64,000 nucleotides of DNA. Origin: Xaviernesmea oryzae. GTDB lineage: Bacteria > Pseudomonadota > Alphaproteobacteria > Rhizobiales > Rhizobiaceae. How positions within the stretch are numbered: the stretch's first letter is position 1; each line of letters starts with the position of its first letter. Positions 7,802 through 17,890 of the stretch are shown here, piece after piece. The DNA lies in NCBI RefSeq assembly GCF_900177415.1, contig NZ_FXAF01000006.1, positions 520,001-584,000 on the forward strand, written 5' to 3'. Made by a program: the position numbers and the translations under genes. Below the pieces are notes generated by a model that had not been told where the DNA came from, made no database searches, and was given only the letters and a program-made list of their open reading frames with translations.

Positions 7802-8598
7802 TCGGCGGCGGCCCTCGCGGTGCGGCGCTTGTATTTGATCGTATCGAACCGGGCGGCAAGCGAATCGTAGAGCATCAGCCGGCCGACCAGCGGTTCGCCG
7901 ATGCCGGTGACGAGCTTGATCGCTTCCATCGCCATCAGCGTACCGATGACGCCGGTGAGCGCTCCGACGATGCCGGTCTCGGCGCAGGAGGGGACCAGCC
8001 CTTCCGGCGGCTTTTCCGGGAAGAGGTCCCGGTAGGTCGGGTTGAGAGCGCCGTCCGGCCCTGCTTCATAGGGCTTCAGCACGGTCACCGAACCGTCGAA
8101 GCGTCCGACGGCGCCGGTCACCAGCGGGATTTTCGCCAGCTCCGCCGCGTCGGCCGCGGCATAGCGCGTGTCGAAATTGTCGGAGCCGTCGATAAGAAGA
8201 TCGAAGAGGGGGAGGTGCCGCTTCGCCCATGGGAGCGAGAAGCGCTCCTCGAAATCCGCGATCCTCACATGCGGATTGAGGCGCGCGATCTTTTCGCGGG
8301 CGCTTTTCGTCTTCATCTCGCCGATCGTGCCGGTGTCGTGGATGACCTGCCGTTGAAGGTTTGAAAGGGATACGCGGTCGTCGTCGACGATGCCGATCGT
8401 GCCGACGCCGGCGGCCGCCAGATATTCGAGGATCGGCGCACCGAGCCCGCCGGCGCCAATCACCAGCACGCGGGCGTTCTTCATCTTCTGCTGCCCCGTG
8501 CCGCCGATCTCCGGCAGGAGGATATGGCGGCGATAGCGTTCGATCTCGTCTTGAGTCAGGTTCTGTGGGGTCAGGTTCTGTGGGGTCCGGTTTTCCAT
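7798..8598 (-). CDS. moeB: MoeB/ThiF-family sulfur-carrier adenylyltransferase
   Basis: A 266-residue E1-like enzyme that adenylates the C-terminal glycine of MoaD- or ThiS-type carriers for molybdopterin or thiamine synthesis. The ATP loop GAGGLGAPILEYLAAAG (about residues 49-65), the segment DDRVSLSNLQRQ and the putative catalytic cysteine in VPSCAETGIVG are present. The usual zinc-binding CxxC pair is missing: where MoeB has CYRCLF this protein has TYRDLF. There is no C-terminal rhodanese domain. The N terminus holds a short in-frame duplication (TPQNLTPQNL) from a 15-bp DNA repeat. MoeB is more likely than ThiF, but this is not certain. Confidence 0.85.
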   Translation of the reverse strand: MENRTPQNLTPQNLTQDEIERYRRHILLPEIGGTGQQKMKNARVLVIGAGGLGAPILEYLAAAGVGTIGIVDDDRVSLSNLQRQVIHDTGTIGEMKTKSAREKIARLNPHVRIADFEERFSLPWAKRHLPLFDLLIDGSDNFDTRYAAADAAELAKIPLVTGAVGRFDGSVTVLKPYEAGPDGALNPTYRDLFPEKPPEGLVPSCAETGIVGALTGVIGTLMAMEAIKLVTGIGEPLVGRLMLYDSLAARFDTIKYKRRTARAAAE

Positions 8599-8641
8599 GG
8601 CTTTATCTTAGCATCAGGAGCGCGGGCGGGTAAGGAAACTT

Positions 8642-9781
8642 TCAACCGCCGGTGCCGTCCTCGACGCTTCCATGCGCGACGGTGAAGAACTGCGCCCGGT
8701 CGGCGAGCGCGGAAAACATGCCCCTGTCGGTGCCGGTCATGAAGGATTGGCCGCCGAGGCCGTGGACGAGATCGAAGAGCGCCGCCCGCCGGCCTTCGTC
8801 GAGATGGGCGGCGATCTCGTCCAAAAGCAGGATCGGGGCGTAGCCGGTCATGTCTGCGGTGAGGCGGGCATGGGCGAGCACGAGACCGATCAGGAGCGCC
8901 TTCTGTTCGCCGGTCGAGCAGCGCGCGGCCTCCATGTTCTTTTCGCGGTGGCGCACTAGGAGATCGGAGCGGTGCGGCCCGTCCAGCGTGCGGCCGGCCG
9001 CCGCATCGCGGTTGCGGCCATTGCGCAGCATCTCCAGATAATCCTCCTCCAGATCGGCGGCGGGACGGTCCATCAGCCCGTCCATGAAGCCCTGGAGCGC
9101 GAGCACCGGGGTCGGAAAAGGCGTCGTCTCCCCGGAACCGGCCGACAGCGTCCGGAGCAGCCCGAGCATTTCCTGGCGTGCGGCGGCCATGGCGATGCCG
9201 AGGCCTGCCATCTGGGCCTCGATGGCGGTGAGCCAGGCAGGATCGAAGCGGCCGTCGGAAAGCAGCTTGTTGCGGCTGCGCATGGCGCGCTCGAAATCGC
9301 TCGCCCGGCGGCCATGGGCAGGGTCGAGCGAGAGGACGAGGCGGTCGAGGAAACGCCGCCGGTCGGACGAGGGGCCGGTGAAGAGCCCGTCCATGGCGGG
9401 CGTCAGCCACAGCACGCTGAGGTGATCGGAGAGCTCTTCGGTGGATTTCGCCGTCGTGCCGTTGATCCGAAGCTTGCGGGTGACGTTCTCCCCATCGCCG
9501 GGCTCTGTGCCGGTGCCGATCGAGACCTCTCCCTCCATCCCGTCGACATCGGCGAAGATCGAAAAGCCGCCCGCGGCGCCGACGCGCGTGACGTCGGTGA
9601 GGACCGCGCGGCGCAGGCCCCGCCCGGGAGACAGGAAGGAGACGGCTTCGAGAAGATTTGTCTTGCCGGCGCCGTTCTCGCCCGTCAGCACCACATGCTG
9701 CCCGTCGAGCGCCAGCGCCGCTTCCGCGTAATTGCGGAAATCGGTGAGCTTGAGCCGGGAAAGGGAGGTCTTCTGCGCCAT
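8642..9781 (-). CDS. recF: DNA replication and repair protein RecF
   Basis: An SMC-like ATPase that loads RecA at gapped DNA together with RecO and RecR. The 379-residue length is normal. Walker A is GENGAGKTN (about residues 34-42), following the RecF start pattern LKLTDFRNYAEAAL. The signature STGEQKALLIGL and Walker B LLLDEIAAHLDEGRR lie near the C terminus. It is not next to dnaA-dnaN here, which is common in alphaproteobacteria. The ATG at 9781 gives the expected family N terminus. A 43-base gap separates it from the moeB gene on the same strand. Confidence 0.95.
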   Translation of the reverse strand: MAQKTSLSRLKLTDFRNYAEAALALDGQHVVLTGENGAGKTNLLEAVSFLSPGRGLRRAVLTDVTRVGAAGGFSIFADVDGMEGEVSIGTGTEPGDGENVTRKLRINGTTAKSTEELSDHLSVLWLTPAMDGLFTGPSSDRRRFLDRLVLSLDPAHGRRASDFERAMRSRNKLLSDGRFDPAWLTAIEAQMAGLGIAMAAARQEMLGLLRTLSAGSGETTPFPTPVLALQGFMDGLMDRPAADLEEDYLEMLRNGRNRDAAAGRTLDGPHRSDLLVRHREKNMEAARCSTGEQKALLIGLVLAHARLTADMTGYAPILLLDEIAAHLDEGRRAALFDLVHGLGGQSFMTGTDRGMFSALADRAQFFTVAHGSVEDGTGG

Positions 9782-9913
9782 GGGGAATCTTCTGGGTGTC
9801 GTTGTACAGGAGCTAAGGTTTCAGAGCCGGGAAGGCAAGCTTTTGCGTTATGTGGGAAGGACTGCGTCTTCCTTCTCTGGCGCCAGAAATTGCAAGGGCG
9901 TGCCGTTTCCGCC

Positions 9914-9958
9914 CCCCTCTGCCCTGCCGGGCATCTCCCCCACGGGTGGGGAGATCGG
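9914..9958. repeat. RIME-type palindromic repeat, orientation A
   Basis: The block GCCCTGCCGGGCATCTCCCC, followed by CACGGGTGGGGAGAT, contains a palindrome CATCTCCCC / GGGGAGAT. It is upstream of recF. An inverted copy lies about 80 bases further on at 10038-10082, so the two could pair with each other in a transcript. This is a dispersed rhizobial repeat; open frames across it translate to low-complexity peptides and should not be annotated as genes. Confidence 0.75.
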
Positions 9959-10037
9959 CTGGGCGCGCCGGCTTCCCCAAACAACTACCATAGCTATACG
10001 GAATGAGGCTCGCTTAACGGGAAGAGCTTGCTGCTTG

Positions 10038-10082
10038 TGATCTCCCCACCTGTGGGGGAGATGCCCGGCAGGGCAGAGGGGG
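10038..10082. repeat. RIME-type palindromic repeat, orientation B
   Basis: GATCTCCCCACCTGTGGGGG, followed by AGATGCCCGGCAGGGCAGAG, is the reverse complement, with few changes, of the repeat at 9914-9958. The pair brackets about 80 bases of otherwise featureless sequence upstream of recF. Confidence 0.75.
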
Positions 10083-10084
10083 GT

Positions 10085-10641
10085 GGCCGAACGCAAAGGG
10101 CAGATAGGGGCTTCCTGGCTGAGGGTTCCAACGACACTGTCCCCGCGCAGTGTCCTGCCGTGGTTTCAAAGATCGGAGAGCCCACACGAATGCGGAACCT
10201 CGGTAGATTTTAGTATGTGGCTCCGCATTCGCGTGGCCTTCGGCGTTCTCTCGGGGCTTCCGGCCCCTACAGGTGATCATCTCGCCTCGCTGCGTGGCTT
10301 CGTTCGCGCCCGTCCTTTCGGGACAGGCCTGCCACTTGCACGGCTCAACCGAACCTGGCCTGGCGACCAGGGGGAGGCTTGATAGGAAAGCCCGTCTTTC
10401 GACACGCTCTCCATGGCTTTCACCTCTTCCACCTTCCCCGCACGTTACGGTTCCGATGGAAGCGCCGGCCCCCGCCTGCCCGCGAACGTCTCGCGAAACA
10501 CTCCGGCGACGGAAGCAGGAGGATTGTAGGCATGGGTTTGGAGGAGGGGGATGCCGGCAAGGCTAACTGCTTGTTCCGGTTGAGGCGGGCCGCATTTCCA
10601 TCCCCGCAGGATCGGACATGGACCGGGCGGTTCGGGTCGGT
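10085..10641 (-). other. Unassigned 0.55-kb segment with chained small frames and strong inverted repeats
   Basis: No recognised protein family fits this stretch. On the minus strand three short frames follow each other with overlaps. They are 10420-10533 (37 codons, starting MPTILLLPSPECFA), 10277-10414 or -10423 (45-48 codons, starting MESVSKDGLSYQ, with AGAGG upstream of its ATG) and 10014-10280 (starting MITCRGRKPRENAEG, ATGA overlap with the former, running into the repeat). Several inverted repeats are present: arms 10182-10196 and 10222-10236, and small hairpins such as GTCCTTTCGGGAC. It could be a decayed gene, a structured RNA or part of a composite repeat element. I do not claim translation. 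Confidence 0.35.
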
Positions 10642-10750
10642 TAGAGCGTCCTTTGTGCGTCCGAACGGACGCACAAAGGACGCTCTAACTTATTGAATCT
10701 ACGCATCGTGCTTACCGAAAATCGATTCCGATTTTCGGGCCGATGCTGTA
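10642..10750. repeat. Rhizobial two-module palindromic repeat, copy 2 (inverted)
   Basis: This is the inverted counterpart of the element at 4186-4290. Its first 46 bases (10642-10687) are a perfect palindrome: two 22-base arms starting TAGAGCGTCCTTTGTGCG around a two-base centre. It is followed by the TTGAATCTACGCATCGTGC linker and the CGAAAATCGATTCCGATTTTCG module. It ends 31 bases before the cupin start codon, so the cupin promoter must lie within or beyond it. Confidence 0.85.
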
Positions 10751-10781
10751 GTGTCACCCCATTCCAAAGGGAGACTGTGTC

Positions 10782-11327
10782 ATGACCGACAAGGACCGAC
10801 CTTCATGCATCGCCCATTGGGCCGAGGTCGAAAGGTCTGCGGAGAGGCATTACCGGGGCGATGACGAACTGATGGGCTTCGGCGCAGCGCTTGCCCGGCA
10901 CTTCGGCCTGACGCGGCTCGGCATCCATCACCATCGCCTGCCACCGGGCCGCCGTTCCTCCTTCCCGCATGCGGAGAAACTGGAAGAGGAGTTCGTCCAT
11001 GTGATCGAGGGTACGCCGGATGTCTGGCTGGACGGCGAGCTCCATCGTCTGAAGCCGGGCGACTCGGTCGGCTTTCCGGCCGGCACCGGAATTGCCCATA
11101 CCTTCATTAACAATACGGACAGGGAGGTGCGGCTGCTTGTCGTCGGGGAGGCTTCGACACGTGCCAACCGCCTCTTCTATCCCAAGAATCTCGATATGAA
11201 GCCGGTCCGACCCGACTGGTGGGACGATGCGCCGGTGCGGCCGCTCGGGGACCATGACGGCATGCCAGATGCGGTGCGCGCCTGGAAGGCGGCGAAGAAG
11301 GAAAAAGAGGAAACAGACCGTGGGTGA
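10782..11327 (+). CDS. Cupin-domain protein
   Basis: A 181-residue protein with a single cupin barrel. The first cupin motif is seen as HHHRLPPGRRSSFPHAEKLEEEFVHVIEG (about residues 49-78, metal-binding histidines and glutamate plausible) and the second as PAGTGIAHTFINN (about 99-111). The C-terminal tail is charged (AWKAAKKEKEETDRG). Cupins include sugar isomerases, dioxygenases and storage or regulatory proteins; no specific activity can be assigned. AAAGGGAG lies about 8 bases before the ATG. The end overlaps the slyX start by 8 bases, suggesting an operon. Confidence 0.85.
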   Translation: MTDKDRPSCIAHWAEVERSAERHYRGDDELMGFGAALARHFGLTRLGIHHHRLPPGRRSSFPHAEKLEEEFVHVIEGTPDVWLDGELHRLKPGDSVGFPAGTGIAHTFINNTDREVRLLVVGEASTRANRLFYPKNLDMKPVRPDWWDDAPVRPLGDHDGMPDAVRAWKAAKKEKEETDRG

Positions 11328-11526
11328 CGAGGAAAGGCTGGTGAAGCTCGAAGAGCTTGCCGCCCATCAGGCCAAGGTGATCGAGGAACTGTCGGACCAG
11401 CTTGCCGGGCAGTGGAGAGCGATCGAACAGATGCGCACCAAGCTCGACCGGCTGACCGAACGGTTCCTGGAGCTGGAGGAGGCCGCGCGCGAGGCTGCGC
11501 CGATCACCAGGCCGCCGCATTATTGA
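11320..11526 (+). CDS. slyX: SlyX-family small coiled-coil protein
   Basis: A 68-residue protein that is almost entirely one amphipathic coiled coil (ERLVKLEELAAHQAKVIEEL onward) and ends in ITRPPHY, the SlyX family C terminus. Length and pattern fit SlyX, whose biochemical role is unknown. The start is the GTG at 11320, inside the end of the cupin gene, with GAGG about 10 bases upstream; this gives the expected family length. An intrinsic terminator follows 19 bases after the stop. Confidence 0.85.
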   Translation: MGDEERLVKLEELAAHQAKVIEELSDQLAGQWRAIEQMRTKLDRLTERFLELEEAAREAAPITRPPHY

Positions 11527-11545
11527 ACGATTTCCCGAACGAAGA

Positions 11546-11578
11546 AGGCCGAAGCTCGGGTCTTCGGCCTTCCGTTTT
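11546..11578. terminator. Bidirectional intrinsic terminator between slyX and dnaJ
   Basis: Arms AGGCCGAAG (11546-11554) and CTTCGGCCT (11562-11570) form a 9-bp stem with a seven-base loop. On the plus strand TCCGTTTT follows. The two genes are convergent and only about 67 bases apart, so it may serve both. Confidence 0.75.
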
Positions 11579-11593
11579 GAATGACGAGGGGGA

Positions 11594-12730
11594 TCAGTTG
11601 TCGAAGAATTCCTTCATCCGGGCAAAGAAGCCGGTGGATTCCGGATTGTTTTCCTTCGAGGAGAGCTGCTCGAATTCCTGCAGCAGCTCGCGCTGCCGCT
11701 TGGTGAGCTTCTGCGGCGTCTCGATCTGGATCTGGATGTAGAGATCGCCCGTCTGGGACGACCTCAGCACCGGCATGCCCTTGCCTTTCAGGCGGAACTG
11801 TTTTCCGGGCTGCGTGCCTTCCGGCACGGTGACACGGGATTTCGTTCCGTCCAGCGTCGCCACGTCGAATGTGCCGCCGAGCGCCGCCGTCGTCATGGAG
11901 ATGGGAACCGCGCAGTAAAGATCGGCGCCGTCCCGCTGGAAGAACTGGTGCGGCTTCACCGACAGGAAGATGTAGAGGTCTCCCGCCGGTCCGCCGCGCG
12001 TGCCGGCCTCGCCTTCGCCCTGCAGGCGGATGCGGGTACCGTCCTCGATGCCGGCCGGGATGTTGACCGACAGCGAGCGCTCTTCCGTGACGCGGCCCTG
12101 GCCGTGACACTTGACGCAGGGATCGGTGATCGTCTGGCCGCGGCCGTGGCAGGTCGGGCAGGTGCGTTCGACCGAGAAGAAGCCCTGGCTGGCGCGCACG
12201 CGGCCCGAGCCCTGGCAGGTGGCGCAGGTCTTCGGCTGCGTGCCGGGCTTGGCGCCCGAGCCCGAACAGACGTCGCAGGTGATCGAGGTCGGAACCCTGA
12301 TCTGCGCCGTCTTGCCGGTAAAGGCTTCTTCCAGCGTGATTTCCATATTGTAGCGAAGGTCGGCGCCGCGTTCGCGTCCGCCGGCGGAGCGGCGGGCACG
12401 TCCGCCGCCCATCATTTCGCCGAAGATGTCTTCGAAGATGTCGGAGAAGCCGCCGGCCGACGAGAAGCCGCCGGCACCGAAACCGCCGCCGCCCATTCCG
12501 CCCTGCTCGAAGGCGGCGTGGCCGTAGCGGTCGTAGGCCGCCCGCTTCTGGGGATCCTTCAAGGTCTCGTAGGCCTCGTTGATCTCCTTGAACTTCTTCT
12601 CGGCTTCCTTATCGTCCGGGTTCTTGTCCGGATGATATTTCATGGCGAGCTTGCGGAAGGCGCTTTTCAGCTCCTTCTCGTCAGCCGATCTGCCGACACC
12701 CAGCGTTTCGTAAAAGTCTGCTTTTGCCAT
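11594..12730 (-). CDS. dnaJ: Co-chaperone DnaJ (Hsp40)
   Basis: A 378-residue type I J-protein that delivers unfolded clients to DnaK and stimulates its ATPase. Domains in order: J domain ([12 protein letters not shown] to about residue 70, HPD in [11 protein letters not shown]), Gly/Phe-rich linker (about 77-100), zinc domain with four CxxCxGxG repeats ([32 protein letters not shown]) and the C-terminal substrate-binding domains. An upstream in-frame GTG would add 12 residues unlike the family, so I use the ATG at 12730. dnaK lies 96 bases upstream on the same strand, the standard dnaKJ order. Confidence 0.97.
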   Translation of the reverse strand: MAKADFYETLGVGRSADEKELKSAFRKLAMKYHPDKNPDDKEAEKKFKEINEAYETLKDPQKRAAYDRYGHAAFEQGGMGGGGFGAGGFSSAGGFSDIFEDIFGEMMGGGRARRSAGGRERGADLRYNMEITLEEAFTGKTAQIRVPTSITCDVCSGSGAKPGTQPKTCATCQGSGRVRASQGFFSVERTCPTCHGRGQTITDPCVKCHGQGRVTEERSLSVNIPAGIEDGTRIRLQGEGEAGTRGGPAGDLYIFLSVKPHQFFQRDGADLYCAVPISMTTAALGGTFDVATLDGTKSRVTVPEGTQPGKQFRLKGKGMPVLRSSQTGDLYIQIQIETPQKLTKRQRELLQEFEQLSSKENNPESTGFFARMKEFFDN

Positions 12731-12826
12731 GGAGGTAACCGGCTCCGGAAAGGGCTCCGGCTGCACGATGGCAGCCGGATACTCAAGTCGACTATGGTCT
12801 AGGTCCTGTCATCAGGCAACCGGCGA

Positions 12827-14731
<1,905 letters not shown>

Positions 14732-14836
14732 TTCTTCTCTCTCCTTTAAGCGAACTGTCGGAACCCCGAGAGGCATTCCACTGACAGTTCCTCGACTGGG
14801 ATGGTTTCGCAGCATCGGCTGCGGTCATGCCGCGTA

Positions 14837-14864
14837 TATAAGGACGGGTTTTTCCGACTGCAAG
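14837..14864 (-). promoter_or_regulatory. Putative RpoH (sigma-32) promoter of dnaKJ
   Basis: Read on the minus strand, CTTGCA is followed after 16 bases by CTTATA(TAC). This matches the alphaproteobacterial heat-shock promoter pattern (CTTG, 16-18 bases, C(C/T)TATNT). It leaves a leader of about 100 bases before the dnaK ATG. Confidence 0.7.
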
Positions 14865-14926
14865 GCGAGAAATCGCCCGTATCTCAGCAAAAAGAAGACT
14901 TTGCCGACTCGTGTTGCGGAACAGGT

Positions 14927-17356
14927 TTACTGGCCCATGAGAATGTCGAAGAGCGTCGTCTGCCGTGGCTGCCGTGTGGAGCCGGTCACGCCCACTTCGC
15001 CGGGCGGGATCGGCCCTCCGCCGACGTCCGCGGGCGGCACGGGAGCGCGGGAATCGTAAGGGCCGCGATATTCGCGATAATCCCGGACCGGCACGTCGGC
15101 GGGCGGTACGGCGCCGCCATAGTTTCGCCCGCCGCCTGAGGCTCGCCGGTCGCCATAGGGGTCTTGGTCCACGGAAGCGGAATCCTGGGCAAGCGGCCGC
15201 GGCGGCGGCGGGTAGTCGGGGGGAAGCTCCTCTTCGGCGCGCCGGGCGGCGCCGGGGAGAATGCCGGAAATGATGTCGCCGATCGTCGTCGGCGCGGATT
15301 CAGGCTGCGCCTGAGGGGGCGGCAGTTCGAGCGCGCGGCCGGTGCCGAAGAGCGGCGTCGGCGTATAGCCCTTCATGGCGGCGGTCATGTATTCCTTCCA
15401 GGCCCTGGCCGGCAGCCCGCCGCCCGTCACCTTCTTCATATAGGTGCCGTCGTCGTTGCCGAACCAGATGCCGGTCGTCATGATGCTCGTGTAACCGACG
15501 AAGAGCGCGTCGCGGAAGGACTGCGTGGTCCCCGACTTGCCGGCCGCCTGCCAGGAGTCGAGCCTTGCGGCCCTGCCGGTGCCCTCGTCGATCACCCGGT
15601 TCATCATGCTGTTCATCGTCGCGGCGACGGGTTCGCTGAGCACTCGCGGCGGATTGGTGTAGTCGGCCTCGTAGAGCACCTTGCCGTCCGTATCGGCGAT
15701 GCGCCTGACGATGTGCGGGGTCGCCTTGTAGCCGCCGTTCATGAAGGACGCATAGGCTGAGGTGAGCTCGACCAGCGAAACCTCCGAGGTGCCGAGCGCG
15801 ATCGAGGCGTTCGCCTGGATGTCGGATTCGATGCCGAGCCGGTGGGCGAGGCTGACCACGTTCTCCGGCCCGACCTCCATGACGAGCTGCGCGGCGATGG
15901 TGTTCAGCGACTGCGCAAAGGCGGAAGCGAGCGTGACCGGCCCCCGGTACTTCTGGTCGTAGTTCTCCGGCGACCAGTTGCCGATCTTGACGGGCGCGTC
16001 GTTACGGACGGAATCAGGTCGGTCGCCGGCTTCCAGCGCCGCGGCATAGACGAAGGGCTTGAAGGCCGAACCGGGCTGGCGCTTTGCGCGTGCCGCGCGG
16101 TTGAACTGGCTTTCGGCATAGTCGCGGCCGCCGACGACGGCACGGATCGCGCCCGTGGCATCGACGGAGACGAGGGCCGCCTGCGAGGCGTTGAGCTTGC
16201 CGCCCTCCTTCTTCAGCACGTCGTTCAGCGCCTTTTCGGCTGCTTCTTCGAGCCGCAGGTCGACGGTGGTTTCGACGATCACGTCGACCTTGGGCTCGCC
16301 GATCAGGCTTTTGACCTCGTCCACGACCATGTCGGCGGCATAATGCTGCGCGCCGGACCAGTAGCTTTTCGCCTTGGCCGGGGTTTGCGACATGGCGGTC
16401 TTGAGGTCGCTTTCGGTGATGTAGCCTTCTTCCTGCATGGCGCCGAGCACCACCTGGGCACGGGCTTCAGCGGCTTCGGGATCGCGCGCCGGCGACAGGC
16501 GGGAAGGCGCCTTCAGGAGGCCGGCCAGCATCGCCGCCTCGCCGAGATTCACGTCGCGCGCCGACTTGTTGAAATAGCGCCGCGAGGCCGCTTCCACGCC
16601 ATAGGCATTCGAACCGAAGAAGACCCGGTTCAGATACATGGCCAGAATCTGGTCCTTGGTGAACTTGTGCTCCAGCCAGAAGGAGAGCAGCACTTCCTGG
16701 ATCTTGCGCTCGAAAGTGCGCTCCGGCGACAGGAACAGGTTCTTGGCAAGCTGCTGGGTGATCGTCGAGCCGCCCTGGATGGGCTGGCCGGTCAGGTTGT
16801 TGACCAGGGCGCGCGCAAGCCCGAACGGATCGACGCCGAAATGCGAATAGAAGCGCCGGTCCTCGATGGCGATCACCGCCTGCGGCAGGTAGGGCGACAT
16901 TTCCTCGAGCGCTAAGGCCTCGCCGCCGGTCGAGCCGCGATTGGCGATCACGGAACCGTCGATCGCGGTGATCTTCATGTTCGGCGGACGGTCGGGAATG
17001 GTCCAGGTGCTGGCCGCCGGCATCTGCGCCCCGTAATAGAGAACGAGGCCGCCGACGCCGATCCCGCCCCAGATGCAGAGCACGATGCCCCAATAGACGA
17101 GGGAGCGCAGCGGACCGAAGAAGCCGCCGCCCCCGCGCCGGGGCGCTTTCTTGCGGGACGGGCGGGGACGTTCCGCGCGTTCCGGCCGCTCTTGACGCCC
17201 GGCGCGCTCATCGTCTCTTTCCGCTTTCGACGGGCGTCTCGCAGGCCCCCCGGTGCCGACGATGCGGTCTTCCGCGTCGAGCCGGAAGTCGTCGCTCGCC
17301 CGCGAACCCTCGAAGGACGGTTCAACGCGCCTGTCTGATCTGCCTCTGGCTGCCAT
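14927..17356 (-). CDS. Bifunctional class A penicillin-binding protein (PBP1A family)
   Basis: An 809-residue peptidoglycan synthase. A basic, Arg/Pro-rich cytoplasmic tail (residues 1-75) precedes a single membrane anchor (about 83-110). The GT51 glycosyltransferase domain has the catalytic EDRRFYSHFGVDP and GGSTITQQLAKN. The transpeptidase domain has the SxxK serine in QPGSAFKPF, the SLN motif (FAQSLNTIA) and KSGTT. The C-terminal 110 residues are Pro/Gly/Asp-rich and low in complexity, with the PPADV motif repeated. It polymerises and cross-links glycan strands in the periplasm. The gene stands alone, about 60 bases upstream of the dnaK promoter on the same strand. Confidence 0.93.
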   Translation of the reverse strand: MAARGRSDRRVEPSFEGSRASDDFRLDAEDRIVGTGGPARRPSKAERDDERAGRQERPERAERPRPSRKKAPRRGGGGFFGPLRSLVYWGIVLCIWGGIGVGGLVLYYGAQMPAASTWTIPDRPPNMKITAIDGSVIANRGSTGGEALALEEMSPYLPQAVIAIEDRRFYSHFGVDPFGLARALVNNLTGQPIQGGSTITQQLAKNLFLSPERTFERKIQEVLLSFWLEHKFTKDQILAMYLNRVFFGSNAYGVEAASRRYFNKSARDVNLGEAAMLAGLLKAPSRLSPARDPEAAEARAQVVLGAMQEEGYITESDLKTAMSQTPAKAKSYWSGAQHYAADMVVDEVKSLIGEPKVDVIVETTVDLRLEEAAEKALNDVLKKEGGKLNASQAALVSVDATGAIRAVVGGRDYAESQFNRAARAKRQPGSAFKPFVYAAALEAGDRPDSVRNDAPVKIGNWSPENYDQKYRGPVTLASAFAQSLNTIAAQLVMEVGPENVVSLAHRLGIESDIQANASIALGTSEVSLVELTSAYASFMNGGYKATPHIVRRIADTDGKVLYEADYTNPPRVLSEPVAATMNSMMNRVIDEGTGRAARLDSWQAAGKSGTTQSFRDALFVGYTSIMTTGIWFGNDDGTYMKKVTGGGLPARAWKEYMTAAMKGYTPTPLFGTGRALELPPPQAQPESAPTTIGDIISGILPGAARRAEEELPPDYPPPPRPLAQDSASVDQDPYGDRRASGGGRNYGGAVPPADVPVRDYREYRGPYDSRAPVPPADVGGGPIPPGEVGVTGSTRQPRQTTLFDILMGQ

Positions 17357-17526
17357 GATGAGCCGGCGTACCCCCGTTACTCGCCTGCCGAAACAGGCTG
17401 TTACTCAATTGTCCGATCGCCCAAGCTTTCCGCTGGACTCTAAATGCGGCGATTTAAGGAGGGGTAAAAGCAAGTCCTGGTGAGGGGACGCTCCCGAAAA
17501 GACTTGACTTCGGGGAATTTTTGTGA

Positions 17527-17541
17527 GAACAAAAAGAGAAC
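17527..17541. promoter_or_regulatory. LexA-binding site (SOS box)
   Basis: GAACAAAAAGAGAAC is GAAC-N7-GAAC. Read on the other strand this is GTTC-N7-GTTC, the established alphaproteobacterial LexA box. It lies 14 bases before the start codon of a 57-residue gene and downstream of a TTGACT -35-like element at about 17504, so LexA bound here would block transcription. Confidence 0.75.
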
Positions 17542-17555
17542 ATATGGAGGTATCG

Positions 17556-17729
17556 ATGACCAGAGCAGAACAGGTGATTGAACGTGCCATGACCGCCGTG
17601 GCGGCCTCTCGGGCCATCCGCGAGGCGGAAGCCCAGCGCCGGCGCGAGACGTTTCAGAAGATTCAGATCGCCAACCAGCGCCGCCCCAATATTCCCAAGG
17701 GAATTCAGCTGCCGCTGGATCTTCATTGA
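17556..17729 (+). CDS. Small protein of unknown function, probably SOS-induced
   Basis: A 57-residue, strongly charged, soluble protein beginning MTRAEQVIERAMTAVAAS. Residues 1-45 look like one or two alpha-helices rich in Ala, Glu and Arg, and the end is PNIPKGIQLPLDLH. I recognise no family. The ATG at 17556 has TGGAGG five bases upstream; upstream in-frame starts (17523 GTG, 17544 ATG) lie within or beside the LexA box and are less likely. The LexA box directly upstream suggests induction by DNA damage. It has no membrane segment, so it is unlike the Caulobacter SOS division inhibitor SidA. Confidence 0.7.
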   Translation: MTRAEQVIERAMTAVAASRAIREAEAQRRRETFQKIQIANQRRPNIPKGIQLPLDLH

Positions 17730-17890
17730 GATTTGCCGAAAGAAATGGCTCCGCAGGCACAAGAACGATGCCGGGATATTGACAAAAGCCTCGATAGGTT
17801 GCTTCCCTTTTTCTTTGGAAAGTCCGATTGACGTGGAACAATGGAGGAGGATCCATGTTGTGTCGGATTCCACCCTGGAGGAGGGAGGAG

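Noticed and set aside
10014..10280. An 89-codon minus-strand frame as a protein gene
   Set aside because: Its second half is only the translated RIME repeat (PPQVGR-type peptide), a known source of false genes in rhizobia; kept only within the unassigned segment.
10085..10641. Two-piece tmRNA or RNase P RNA in the repeat-rich gap
   Set aside because: I searched both strands by eye for the tmRNA acceptor/T-loop pattern and the RNase P conserved core and found neither.
12731..12766. Extended dnaJ start at 12766
   Set aside because: The extra 12 residues are not part of the DnaJ family, which begins [12 protein letters not shown] at the 12730 start.
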